Assembly (NCBI GenBank): GCA_944470555.2
Contig: OX104132.1
Location: 13,773,755 to 13,837,754, forward strand
Direction of reading: 5' to 3'
DNA length: 64,000 nucleotides
Origin: Heterobilharzia americana
Lineage: Eukaryota > Platyhelminthes > Trematoda > Strigeidida > Schistosomatidae
Shown here: one piece after another, positions 46,941 through 58,073 of the stretch
Layout: each line of letters starts with the position of its first letter
Position numbering within the stretch: the first letter of the stretch is position 1
Program-made: the position numbers and the translations under genes
Notes under the pieces: generated by a model
What the model was told of the DNA's origin: nothing
Seen by the model: only the letters and a program-made list of their open reading frames with translations
Database searches by the model: none

Positions 46941-47203
46941 GGATTATGAAATTACATGTGATTACATAATGCAGGATGAATGTATGGCAAAGTAGGAAAC
47001 TGAACGAAGGTTATGAAGATAGAATTGTGATTGCGTAATACCGGATAAACCTATGACAGAGTATGAGAATAAACAGGGCATTATGAAAATAAGATTGTAA
47101 TTAAGTAGTGCAGGTTAAATCTATGACCGAGTATGAAAATGGATAAGGTATGAGGGAAATACATGTGTAGTTACTTGATACAAAATGAATCTATGGCAGA
47201 CAT
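46941..47203 (+). repeat. Tandem array of a 68-70 bp unit, about 3.8 copies
   Basis: Units begin at about 46941, 47009, 47077 and 47147, each with a GNNTATGA start, a TGTGATTAC-like middle, GCAGGATGAAT-like and a CTATGNCAGAGTATG-like end. Divergence between units is moderate. The last unit runs straight into the left arm of the PLE inverted repeat. Function unknown. Confidence 0.75.
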
Positions 47204-47558
47204 GGCTTTATGATGGCCATAGCAAAGAAAAAGGTTGGAGGTACCATTTGTGGACGCATAACGCTCTGAAACGTGTCCGAGAACACTACCCAGCCTGGCT
47301 GGCAAAGGGAGAACGGAAATGTATCTTCAGTTCAATAACAGAACATTTCGTGAACTCAAACCATTTAGCTCGTTTTGAGAGCCTATTCAAAATTCTCTAC
47401 AGGGTTCGACCAAACCACTCGAAGGGAGTAAGATCAAGACATCTGTCTACTGCTGAAACTTTAGCAATCCAGAAGTTCAAACCAGCGTTATGCGTCCACA
47501 AATGGTACCTCCAACCTTTCTCTTTGTTATGGCCATCATAAAGCCTTGTCTGCCATAG
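47191..47558 (+). mobile_element. Penelope-like C-terminal fragment with 75-bp inverted arms
   Basis: The centre and right arm encode the PLE C-terminus in one open frame: RVREHYPAWLAKG, IFSSITEHFVNSNHLARFES, STAETLAIQKFKPALCVHKW, then YLQPF and the stop at 47539-47541. The left arm (47191-47265) is an inverted copy of the last 75 bp (47484-47558), 72 of 75 matching. The centre starts after the GIY-YIG core. Same lineage as 36.5 and 40.9 kb. Confidence 0.85.
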
Positions 47559-48335
47559 CGTTATGAAATGCATTCAACTGCTAAAGTTTTCATGTACAAA
47601 GAAATGATTAATTGCTCTGAAAAAATCGTTAGTTCGATTAATAAAATAAGCCTTTTTAGAACAAGCTCACAATTCCAACATCACCCACAGACAATGTTCA
47701 AGTACTACTGATCAGTTAGAATCTAGACTACTTTACGAAATGCTTATCTCTTCTGCATATAATTGGTCCCGAAACAAATATACGTTTATCGCAGCATTGG
47801 GAATTTAGAAGTCTCTATTTTTATATTACCTAGCCCACTAATCAGTGATGCTTCATCAAAGCCACAAGTTGGATACTTATTTTCATTGGTCAGATGAACG
47901 ACAAAATTGTTCAATAAGGTTTTTCTATCTACACAGTTGATGACCTTGGATGCTGATTTCGATTTAGGCTGCTTTCTTTGCGATTACGAGCTGAGGATTT
48001 AAGGAAGTAATTACAGTGTTGGGAGAAATAAAGGTATGCAATTACCTCATCAAGATAATTGCTTACTATGAATTTTTGAGAATAAATTTATCTTCTCATT
48101 TTACTGTCTAATTATTAAAATAACTGAGAGACTTTACAACCAATACAGAATGTAAATGCATCTAATCTAGGCGTGATAACACAACACAGTTTTCCATACT
48201 TTAACAGTTTAACTAGGTTCTCAATGGCTTTCATGAATATTTTTGGTCAAAACAAACCAACGTAATACTCTACTGTTTGTTTATCTTATTAGTCTAATTG
48301 ATGGTAGATATGGAGTCCTAAACTAGGGCGAGACA
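47559..48335. other. No recognised feature
   Basis: No coding or repeat signal recognised. Confidence 0.5.
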
Positions 48336-48790
48336 CCTGTTCAATGCTACCAGGTTTTCAATGATTCTCCAGCTGATGTCAGTTCGTGGAAAACACTATC
48401 TTAAAACTAATAAATCCCGACGACACATCAAGCAAATTATTATCCACTGATAATTAGTGAAATCCTTGAAGATGGATTTCCTGAAGTTAAAGAGACGTTT
48501 CTTCCATCGGGATCATAAAAGTCGAGGGTAAGATGAATGATCGCCTATAGATGGTTGATGGTTATACCATATCGAAATTTGACATGAGTTGAAAATAATC
48601 GACACCAACATCCCAACCCAATAGTTGAACGGTAACACGCTTATCATAAGATCTAACTATTCTGAAACTGACCCCTAGTTAGGTCATAATTGCATACGTC
48701 GGAGGACTTCTAACGTAGTATGAAACAGCTGTCATGTGCTCATGAGATTTCAGTAATTTCATGGCTAATATCAACCTGTGATGAGTAACA
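48336..48790 (+). repeat. Family A SINE pieces, plus orientation
   Basis: At 48345-48420 CTACCAGGTTTTCAATGATT and CCAGCTGATGTCAGTTCGTG are the reverse of the usual family A start. At 48605-48785 a decayed copy begins with a tRNA-like end (GTTGAACGGTAACACGCTTA) and runs to TCATGGCTAATATCAACCTG. Both are strongly mutated. Confidence 0.5.
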
Positions 48791-49465
48791 ACTGGACATC
48801 TTTCTACCTACCACATACACGTTGATCTAATGTTTCACTTGAAAACCTTGACAGGATAAATGCGTAGATGTAAAAAGTCAAAAACAACAACTATGGAAAC
48901 AGTTTCAATGTGTAAATGATAGCATATTCATACTTTTATATTCTTGCAATGTTTGCAAGAAGAAAAGAGATATGATGGTTAAGATGTTTGTTGATTGTTT
49001 TCTGTATTTTTGTATATTTGATCATTGTATTTTTAAATAATTATCAACAAGTTTATCATAATCACGTGTTGGGATAAATGATGCACACACGAACTCATTG
49101 ATGATACGTTAATTGGATGAAGACTGTTCCTGAAGATGACAAAATGAAATGATAAATATTTGTTCACATCAGTAGACGAAACTGATATTTTACTCTTGAG
49201 TAAATCTGTTCAGTAAATCATTTTCGATAATAATTACTGTTTATTATAATTCACATTTATTTTATTTGATCCGTAGATTTCAACCAGTTTTAAGGACATG
49301 ATAGCTTTATTGGTTACCATCAACCGATTGCCTTTTTCTAAATAATCCAATTCTACAGAGGGTTAATCGTGACCTAAATAGCTTATTAATGATACATATT
49401 ATTTCGAAATCGAGTTATACACTTACAAGTAAAATGGAGCATGATATTTTTACTTTTGGTCATAG
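48791..49465. other. No recognised feature
   Basis: A+T-rich sequence upstream of a candidate exon; nothing recognised. Confidence 0.5.
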
Positions 49466-49589
49466 GTATGCCTGGATAGCCAGTGCAAGCAAGCATTAAA
49501 TGTTGCTAAAACAGGTCAGCAGAAAGTAAAGCTCATGGCAACTGAAGACTCCGACGGAAATATTCGCCCTATATCACGAATTGATAAAT
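49466..49589 (+). CDS. Candidate internal exon of a second host gene
   Basis: Acceptor TTTTACTTTTGGTCATAG (ends 49465) and donor GTAAGA (from 49590) enclose 41 open codons plus one base: VCLDSQCKQALNVAKTGQQ and later KLMATEDSDGNIRPISRIDK. The composition is protein-like and unlike the random frames around it, and it has no relation to the retroelements. Both other frames contain stops. It lies 20 kb downstream of the end of the first gene on the same strand; no partner exon was identified. Function unknown. Confidence 0.5.
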
Positions 49590-49617
49590 GTAAGAAATTG
49601 TGTATCATTTAACTCTG

Positions 49618-49775
49618 ACTTACTAGCCGAATGGCATACACGCTTGCCTTGAAACCTGAAAGTCAAGAGTGCGACTCATGGTGAGTGTATACTGCTAAGA
49701 ATTCCCATACTAGGATGAAACAACTAACCAGATTTTCAATGATTCTTCGAATGATGTCAGTTCGTATTGAATACT
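49618..49775 (+). repeat. Family A SINE, plus orientation
   Basis: tRNA-like start (TACTAGCCGAATGGCATACA, then CAAGAGTGCGACTCATGGTG), body with CCATACTAGGATGAAACAAC, and the end GATGATGTCAGTTCG-like at about 49750. It immediately follows the candidate exon. Confidence 0.55.
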
Positions 49776-50404
49776 ACCTTCAAAACAAAATCCCTATAGA
49801 CTTCAAAATACATGATATTAGTTTACCTTATCTTTCAACATCTATACTTATAGTTCAGTCTTTTAGATATAAAACTGATATACTGTTTCTTAAGAGAAAG
49901 TTACTTTGAAACATAGATAGATACTGACTTCTTAGCTATACATTTGGAATTAATAAGTAGTTAGTAGTTAGATCAGAAGTTTGTAAAATAGGCAGTCCAC
50001 AGTGAGAAATTTCACAGTAGTTTTCTATGAAGACCAAAATATTCAGATTATATGGTATGATCAACTCGAAACCACAAGGGACATCAAAGCTGTGAGCATA
50101 AAAGCTGTTTGTACTGGCAAAATGGCCGTCTGATGCTTAGATCACATTGATCTGACTAACAATTAATACTGATCAGCATCAGTAGTATACAACAATTCAC
50201 GTCAGCCAGTAGTAAATTAAGTTTATGTTATTAATTGAAGTGTTTGCTGAATTGTATATTCAAAAAGATGGGTTCTAATAAAGCTGAGAACTACATATTG
50301 TTTTCCAATGGACAAATGCAATAATCGAATAAGCCAGTCATCATTTGAAACCCAGAATATGCGACAAACAGTAAATTATAATAAAGTACCGTATCTTCTG
50401 GAGC
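49776..50404. other. No recognised feature
   Basis: No coding or repeat signal recognised. Confidence 0.5.
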
Positions 50405-50770
50405 TGTATTTGTTTGGTGGCTAGCAGTGGAATCGAGGATGTGCATTTTTTTTTCCTTATTTTGGACTCGTCGGTTGAATCCACCTTGACCCTTGTACGT
50501 GATAGCCTTTCCACTGAGACTTGAAACCAGTAGCTGTCGCTTCAAACGCCAAATTGCTACCCGCTACGCCAGTGAGGTACGAGACCCACCAGTTTTCAAG
50601 CTAGTATCTGTTGTTCTTTATTAATATTTTTAATTTTTCGTTACCGCACCTGGTTTAATTGCTGGTTTTCTGTTATCAGATGGCCTCCTATGCAGACGCC
50701 TCAATGCTACCGGATATTTATGATGCTTTACTTATCTTGGCGACTAACAGTGACTGGAATGTTCACCTTA
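50405..50770 (-). repeat. Sm-alpha-like hammerhead SINE followed by a second tail
   Basis: Minus-strand unit at 50408-50585: ribozyme box 1 is CCGACGAG, the GAAAC box is lost in an A run, and the head has GCTTCAAACGCCAAATTGC. At 50665-50760 the tail landmark of another copy follows (GATGGCCTCCTATGCAGACG, CTACCGGATATTTATGATGC), giving a tandem-like order. Confidence 0.6.
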
Positions 50771-51824
50771 TATAAAACACTGTGAAAACATTGTTGTTTA
50801 TTGAATAGCTTTTCTGATACAACCCATAATAATGTTTCACTATGCAGTAGATTTAATAAATAAATTAGAATCAAAGATACATTTGAAGCTATTATAAAGT
50901 ATGCGCATGATTCTGAAATAAAACCCAGATAGAACTGTATTTTGAAGTATCTTTAAGAGTATTTAAGTAGTTCTGGAAGTTCTAAACATACGCAGCGATT
51001 AGTTATCTTTGAACAAGTTATGAAGGTTGAAACAGGCTGCCTTGTATTGATAAATCAGCAGTGACGATCCAAAAATATTCAATCTTAATTTTTTTTCTGA
51101 TATTACCTTAATTTACCAACAAAATCGTAGTTTTTTCTGAAGTTGTATAATGTTATATTTATTTCACAACTTTGTAAGACCTTACCATTTCCCCTTATTA
51201 TCAATATGTATATGAAAAGTTCATATTACATAAATAAGATAGGCTTTCTTTTTACTTCCACAAAAACGTGTGATGAATGTATTTGCAGAGTGGTAAATAT
51301 AGTTTACTCTATTATAACCTGTCTAGTTCATTCTCATTTTATCAACTAGAAGGCAGCTATTTTAAACGAATAGACTTACCTTTTATGTAAGTCTCATTGC
51401 TTTCAAATTTTAGACGTGCCATGCACATATATAATCAGCACATAAATTGGTAGATGAAATGAACTCAATGTTCACTCATGTTCAGTAAGTACTAGTAGGA
51501 AGCATGAAAATTATTTCAGCGCCAATTTAAAAAAATATAGAACAACAGTTGTAAAATATATGGTCAAAATTGGGTTCAAAGCAACAAAAAATTGTTATAT
51601 GAATATTAAATGAAGAAAATATGCATACACAAGATTAAATGAATATATAGTTTACCAATGTTTAGATTGAAAAGAATAAATCAGTTAAAACTTCAAAGAG
51701 AAAAAGGAGATGAACTTCATGAGTCAGTAAGTGGTAAGTAGATTATACTCTCGTCTACTACGTAACGTAATTCCCTAAAATATGCCCATACAAAGTTTAC
51801 TTAGTTTCCGCTACGTCTTTGACT
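50771..51824. other. No recognised feature
   Basis: A+T-rich sequence without recognised signal. Confidence 0.5.
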
Positions 51825-53505
51825 AGTATTATCAACTCGTTCAGAAATACTACCAGAAATGACAGAACCACAAGTGAACACAGTCCCTCAGACAAAAGCA
51901 AAAGTCTTGAATGCCATAAAACTGCTGAAATCCGGCAAAGCAGCAGGATCAGATGGAATTCCGTGAGAAGCACTGAAAACAGATGCAGAGACAACAGCAA
52001 ACATGCTCACATCACAACTGCAAAAGGTTTGCAAATAAGCAAGGAAGCGAACCTGACGATTGGAAGAAGGGCTATCTTGTCAAACTCCTAAAGAAGGGAG
52101 ACCTAAGTATTTGCAAGAACTAACGAAAACTCATGCTGCTGTTCATCCTAAGCAAACTATTAAACCGCATCATCCTGTCAGGTCTAGAAGATGCTCTGGG
52201 TTCAAAATTACGACCGGAACAGGCTGGCTGGCTTCAGAAATAACAAATCATGTGCGGGTCAAATTCGAACACTACGCTAAGCATCATCATAGAACAGAGT
52301 ACAGAATAGCAGTCAACTCAAATCTGCCTCAACTTCATCGACTTTGAAAAGGCCTTAATTCGGTAACGTTGACCGGGAAGTAATTTGGCAGGCAGCTGCT
52401 TCAACACTATGGTTCTAGTGATACAAACCTTTATCAACCACATTCAACAAGTATAAAATGACACCACATACCGAATGATTCACAATGGAAAGCTCAGTGA
52501 CGCCTTTGAAGTGAAGAAAGGAGTAAGATAAGGCTGCCAACTATCACTCATGATCTTCCTGTTTGTGGTCGACTGGAGTGGATCATGCAACAAACTGTGA
52601 GGAGCAAGAAGTTGGGCATACGCTGAACCGATGAAAAGACCCTAGAAGATATGGATTTCGCCACCGATGATGATTTATGTCTAGTGTCTCACAAACTCGA
52701 AGATCTACAGACACAAACTAACAAGTTAACAGAAGAGGCAGTGAAGACGGGACTTCAAGTGAATATAGAGAATACGGAGGTGATGAAGATACCCAACAAC
52801 AACACGCACCACTCACCATCAACGGCAGAAATCTAAAGCAAGTGGTCTCTTTCACCTACAGGAGTACCTAGGCAGCATCGTTTCAACTACGGGCGGCACA
52901 GACGAGGATGTCAAAACCAGGATCAGAAAAGCAAGACAAGCAGCTTTCATGAATCTGAAATCAGTGTGGAGATCTACTGCACTCAGCATAAAGCTTGAAC
53001 AAGATGTGGAGTTTCAACACCAATTCAATCAAATCAGTGCTTGCATGTGATAGTTCAGAAACTTGGCGCGTCACGAAAACCACTTCCAACAAGCTGCAGA
53101 TATTCATCAACAGCTGTCTACACTGTCTACACTGGCTCGATACTGAAGATCAGATGGCCAGAATAGTGGGAATAAGCAACAGGGAACTGTGGGAACGAAT
53201 CAATCAAGAAGCTATCACCCAACAAATATGCAGAATAAAGTGGAGATGAATTGGATTTGGCATACACTGAGGAGGCCGATTGGGGACATCATGCGACAGG
53301 CCAGGCCATCGAGTGGAATTCAAAGGGGAAACGACGAGTCTGGCATTCGAGGTGAGGGTGACATGGAAGAGATCATGTGAGGAAGAAATGAAGCATTGTG
53401 GCCAGTCGTGTAGTCAGGTTGAAAAGACTGTAGAGAAGAGAGTGGAATGGAGGCGTGCTACTGAAGCCCTATGTTCCACCAGGAACTCAAGGGGCAAATA
53501 ATAGT
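51825..53505 (+). mobile_element. RTE-like retrotransposon, 5'-truncated and heavily degraded
   Basis: Begins within the RT (KVLNAIKLLKSGKAAGSDGI), passes through many stops and frameshifts, then the active-site region in which FADD has become FATDDD (about 52656-52675). It continues with VKTGLQVNIENTEVMKI, a decayed STTGGTDED region, and the C-terminal tail to CSTRNSRGK before AAATAATAGTAATG. Same family as the 43.5-46.8 kb element but older. No target-site duplication was identified. Confidence 0.85.
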
Positions 53506-53714
53506 AATGAGTTCAATATGTGTGAGAAAAACTGACCCCGCGAGATCTAATTGCATTTCGTATTCCAATACTTCTTTTTTCACTGTGTGTTTCTTTCTGC
53601 TGTCATAGGTATCAGAGTTAAACAGTTCTGTTTTTACAATAATTGTAATCATGACTAAATGTAGATTTTGCTTCATGTTCGTTATCGATAAATATATAAG
53701 CTTTTTCCATAGTA

Positions 53715-53880
53715 ACGGCCAGCAGAATCTATGATGCGCGTTTCGCATTATTTAGGACTGTTCAGCTAGATCTACCTGCATTCCAGTAGGTGATGTTGTC
53801 CCAACTAAGATATCAACCAAGTACCGATTGCTTGAAACACAAAGAGTTGTCTTCTAGGCCACTCAGTCACCATTGCAACT
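53715..53880 (-). repeat. Sm-alpha-like hammerhead SINE
   Basis: Minus-strand copy: GAAAC box intact at about 53740, box 1 CTGAACAG (the conserved G after the variable base is C), helix I GATCTAG / ATAGATTC partly preserved, tRNA-like head to about 53875. Truncated beyond the ribozyme. Probably inactive. Confidence 0.65.
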
Positions 53881-54271
53881 GCCTATGCGATAAAACAGAA
53901 TCCTATTCGCTAAAAAACCTGTATGAGTTTACCCTATAAGTGATTCCTTGTAACACTGAGTTCTTTTTTCTTAAAAATACAATGAAAATTTTCTAACTCA
54001 TAAATATTTCAGCTCAATCTTACATCTTAATTCAACAAACATAAATGTTGCGTCTATAAGTCATCAGATTATCAGTCTACGAAGTTGCTATGTTAGGGTA
54101 GACTTTTTCACTGAGTTGAAGATCCGGTTATTGAACATCTCAGTATTATACTAGCCTTTCTTAAGTGCAAATCCACTTCACAGAACAAACTTCTTGAATA
54201 CCTACATCATAAACTAAAAGTATTTGCCATAACTACGATGAAATATAGAATTTATCATTGATAAATGAAAT
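53881..54271. other. No recognised feature
   Basis: Short A+T-rich stretch before the young PLE; nothing recognised. Confidence 0.5.
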
Positions 54272-54297
54272 GATTTTCAATAAAATTAGACGAATAG
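54272..54297. repeat. 26-bp direct repeat, left copy (target-site duplication)
   Basis: Begins GATTTTCAATAAAATTAG and ends CGAATAG; identical over 26 bases to 55494-55519. Directly precedes the truncated PLE. Confidence 0.85.
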
Positions 54298-55493
54298 CCA
54301 TATAGTTGGGAAGATATGGCTTTACGAACATATAATCCGACACCTAAGATATGGTGGCGATATGTAGATGACACATTTACAGTGTTGAAGTCGGAACATA
54401 TCGACAGTTTCTTGACACACATAAACTCAGTAGTTGACGCAATCCAATTCACTTACGAAGTAGAAAATGAACAAGGAGAATTACCTATGTTGGATTGCAG
54501 AATAAAACGAAGGATAGATGGTGGTTTAGATACTACCGTCTACAGAAAACCAACACATTCTAACAGATATCTAGACTTCAAGTCATCTCATCCAGTGTCA
54601 GTTAAAGCGGGTTTAGTCAAATGTCTAAATAACAGAGCTGAGAAACTCACTAGTCATTGTAAGGACTTAAATAAGGAATTGAAACACATAAAAGAAGCGT
54701 TAATAACTAATAATTATCCCCATCATTTTATTAAGAAATTCACACGGACGCATAAGAAGCAAAATAATAACACTAATACAAATACAAATAATAGTGACAA
54801 CATAAGTAGAAAGGAAATCAACACCTCTATTGTGATACCATACAAGGAAGGAACATCAGAAACCATACGTAGGATTCTCAACAAGGTTGGAATTAGGGTG
54901 GCATTTAAACCAACAAACTCACTTAGAGGTAAGCTTTGTCGGCTAAAAGATCCGATAGAACCAATTAAGCAAAATAATATAATCTACCAAATTCCATGTA
55001 ATGACTGTGAAGTCAAATACATAGGTCAAACTAGCCGGTCGGGGTCAGTTAGATTAACAGAACATAGGAATTTAGCTAAACATAGAACGGCAGACCCCAA
55101 TAAGATCAATAACCTAGAAAAACACTCAGCCATTGCATTACATTCATTAACACACAACCACACAATAGGATGGGACAAAACCACTGTACTTAAGTCTAAT
55201 ATAGCTAGGTGGAGAGAGAGATTAATTACTGAATCTTTGTTCATCGAATCCACACCCAACACATGTAATAGGAATGACGCAACACCTATACCAGAGATAT
55301 GGAAAACTTTACTACCAATCAAAAAACAAAAAAACAAAGAGAGATCAGGTGACAGGACTATAAAATCAGATGTCGAAAGAAGTGTGATTACATTGATATG
55401 ATTATGAGCAGTAATAATTTATGCTCGAAACGTAATCAATTAAATAATACTGTATCACTGTGCGCTTTATATCAAATAAACAAATCTAATATG
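54298..55493 (+). mobile_element. Young 5'-truncated Penelope-like element
   Basis: 1196 bp between perfect 26-bp direct repeats. It contains one uninterrupted frame covering the C-terminal half of the RT through the GIY-YIG endonuclease to the stop, and a 3' UTR with TTATGCTCGAAACGTAATC (55421-55439). The RT fingers and first motifs are missing, as expected for incomplete reverse transcription. The intact frame and perfect duplication point to recent insertion. Same lineage as the tails at 3.8 and 23.2 kb. Confidence 0.9.
54316..55401 (+). CDS. PLE protein fragment: RT C-terminal part plus GIY-YIG endonuclease
   Basis: 361 codons. RT active site RYVDDTF (residues 15-21), LPMLDC (56-61), YRKPTH (76-81), then a basic region with an asparagine/threonine run (about 150-164) and PYKEGTSETIRRI. 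The GIY-YIG domain has IIY at 222-224, a CNDC zinc-finger-like pair, YIGQTSRSG (235-243) and the conserved Glu in LTEH (249). The tail is CNRNDATPIPEIW. In full elements this protein copies its RNA at nicked DNA ends. Here the RT N-terminus is missing, so polymerase activity is not expected, but an endonuclease could fold. The ATG is internal to the original frame; no promoter is visible. Confidence 0.85.
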   Translation: MALRTYNPTPKIWWRYVDDTFTVLKSEHIDSFLTHINSVVDAIQFTYEVENEQGELPMLDCRIKRRIDGGLDTTVYRKPTHSNRYLDFKSSHPVSVKAGLVKCLNNRAEKLTSHCKDLNKELKHIKEALITNNYPHHFIKKFTRTHKKQNNNTNTNTNNSDNISRKEINTSIVIPYKEGTSETIRRILNKVGIRVAFKPTNSLRGKLCRLKDPIEPIKQNNIIYQIPCNDCEVKYIGQTSRSGSVRLTEHRNLAKHRTADPNKINNLEKHSAIALHSLTHNHTIGWDKTTVLKSNIARWRERLITESLFIESTPNTCNRNDATPIPEIWKTLLPIKKQKNKERSGDRTIKSDVERSVITLI

Positions 55494-55519
55494 GATTTTC
55501 AATAAAATTAGACGAATAG
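55494..55519. repeat. 26-bp direct repeat, right copy (target-site duplication)
   Basis: Perfect match to 54272-54297, directly after the PLE 3' UTR. Confidence 0.85.
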
Positions 55520-57349
55520 AATCTTTTATTTAGTTCATTCTTATATCATATATCAATCCATTCTGCCAGTGATATGAGTTTGGAAAAGTGATCTTTGGAA
55601 CAGATCGATAAATTTTCAGCTTCTTCAGCTCACGAGTGATGTTACAAATTTGCACCGATCAAAAAATTAACAAGTCAATATCTCCTGTGTTAGTAGCAAC
55701 ACGAAGTGTAAATGAAAACATTGATCTGTCTTCAACTAAGAGACAAAATACTGATATTATTGGAATTCTAATCAAGTTATATTCTATGTGAGTGTATTGG
55801 CTTTTTAAGTACATTTATCCACATTAAAAAATCTCCAGATGTTTTAGACTCTTCAATTTCAGAAATTTCTTATAGTGAGATGAAAAACCATATTAATGAA
55901 AACAGCTGGTAAAAAAGTTTATAAACGAAGTTTAGAAAATGTCAAATCTATTGATTCAGTAAAACACTATATTTTAACTAGTATTCCATTGCATCAATAT
56001 GATTATATGAAGAAACTGTGCATACAGTGTTTTAGTATAACTGTATATGAAATCAATATTAGCCTCGTTTAGTAAAAATTGACTTTCACTCATATAATCA
56101 CTTTATGTTGAGTACAGAAAGGTTATAGTCTGCTAGCTTAGTAAGGTAATGATAGGTGAACTTGATTTGTAGCTAGTCTAACTTAAGAAGATTTTATCGA
56201 ATTTTTATTTGTTTAACAAAAGTGTGTGTATACTGACTGAATAACTTGTATTAGAAAACATTTTCTTGTACACTTTTTAACTGGTTTTATGTACTATACA
56301 GCACTGCTTCAGACAATAGCTGCTTGCAAAATAATATTAAACTGACTGACGCAATCAATCATTCAAGGTTTTCATATGAAAGTCTACAAGCTATGAATCG
56401 AATCCCTACAGAGTCAGATCCCAATCACTTATTCATCATAAATTTTATATACACAAGCGTATAAAAATAAGCTGAATTGAATGTTCGAAAAAAAAATATA
56501 TAGTTGCAGTTTCGAACCAAGGAAACAAGGTATATGGTTTAACTGGCTACAGAGTACCATATACGAGTAATGAAAGTGAATATGAGTGCTTGACCATCTA
56601 CAGTTAGCTAAGCAAAACAGTGAAGGTTACTAATCAAATTCAAATGCCAAGGAACTTCAGATTACATATTTTGAGGACTTATTAACTGTCATGTATGTTT
56701 TATCTAAAAAAAGTCAACTATTTTCAGTAGAAACCTTTTCTAAAAATCTAGTCAATCAGGCAAGATATTACTAATAAAATTCTTTCATCAGTCTACGCTT
56801 TACATAAAATTTTCAAAGTATTTAAGCTGAATGAACACATTGAATTTAAGATTGAATCTGTTTATAGTAACCATCTGTTACTTCATGTAATTTTGATAAT
56901 ATACTTTGAGTAGGACAATGGTAATAACAATGAATAGAACACCTAATTCATAAGAAGTTGATCATTGTCGGCAATATCTTAAGGAAAATCACGTAGAAAA
57001 TGTTAAGTTGAGAGACAAGTTAATAAAGAAGGGTGGAAAGAAGGTAATACATAACGGAATAAATAAGCAAAGTGTGGCTCCATTGTGTTCTGAGAGTAGC
57101 CAGTATACAAGATCTTGTTTGCTACTAACGGAATCACAAAAGGGTAATCTTTATCTGCTTCAAGAGAAAATTTGTAATTATTTTGTTCTGATAACTTGAA
57201 CGATATATAGTTAGAGATAAAGAAACAAGTGGGACGCAAACAAATAAGACCAAAAAAGTTATTGAGTAATGTCACATATTTTAAGTATAGTTTTGTCTCG
57301 GTTGTTATTTTGTGAAATAAATATCTTATGTTTTGTAGTTACATATCTG
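55520..57349. other. No recognised feature
   Basis: A+T-rich sequence; overlapping short frames at about 57003-57275 show no motif. Confidence 0.5.
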
Positions 57350-57700
57350 TATTCTTAAGGTGGTATTCATCACGGGCCGGTATCAGTTGGATAGTCATTG
57401 AAAATTTTCGAGTACTGGACAGCTGTTTCGTCCATGTATGGGACTCCTCAGCAGTACGCACTCATGATCTGGCTGGGGATCGAACTCAGGATCTTCAGAT
57501 TTTATGGTGAGCACGTGAACCATCCTGTCACTGGAGTTCAGTGGTTTATAGTTTCCTACTTCAGTCGATTTGCGATATAGCGCAACTATCATCCAAGGTC
57601 TTCAGTTGTCACTGTCTTTGCTCCCAACTGGTTGACTCCACTGATTATAGCTTCTCATTAGAACTTCAGGATATCAACATCAAAGTATGTCATTTATCAG
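57350..57700 (-). repeat. tRNA-derived SINE (family A) with long tail
   Basis: Plus strand reads GGTATTCATCACGGGCCGG, GGACAGCTGTTTCGTCCATG, GGACTCCTCAGCAGTACGCA, the reversed B box GGATCGAACTCAGGATCTTC, GGTGAGCACGTGAACC, and then the tail TTTGCGATATAGCGCAAC and GACTCCACTGATTATAGCTT. This is the most complete family A copy in the window. Confidence 0.7.
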
Positions 57701-58037
57701 CATTGCACAACAATGTAGTTTGAAGTAATAAGGATTTAGTTTCCAAGGTAGTATTCGGTTGTCGATTTGAAGAAAGAGTATTATATACGTTGTGTATGGG
57801 ATTGTGATATTAGGTAAGAGAAGTTATGAATACCTTTTTACTTTGTACACCTTGATGTGATGGCTGATATGAAAAACTAATCAAAACTGTTTAGCATTAT
57901 TCTCACTGCATTCATATTTTCGCATACAAACATTCACATTATTTTTATCTTATTCAACTGTGTGTTTAGCTAAATTTCGGTACATGAATAGTAGTTGTGC
58001 GTCAACGGTTATACGAAATGTCAGCCAGTATTCTATG

Positions 58038-58073
<36 letters not shown>

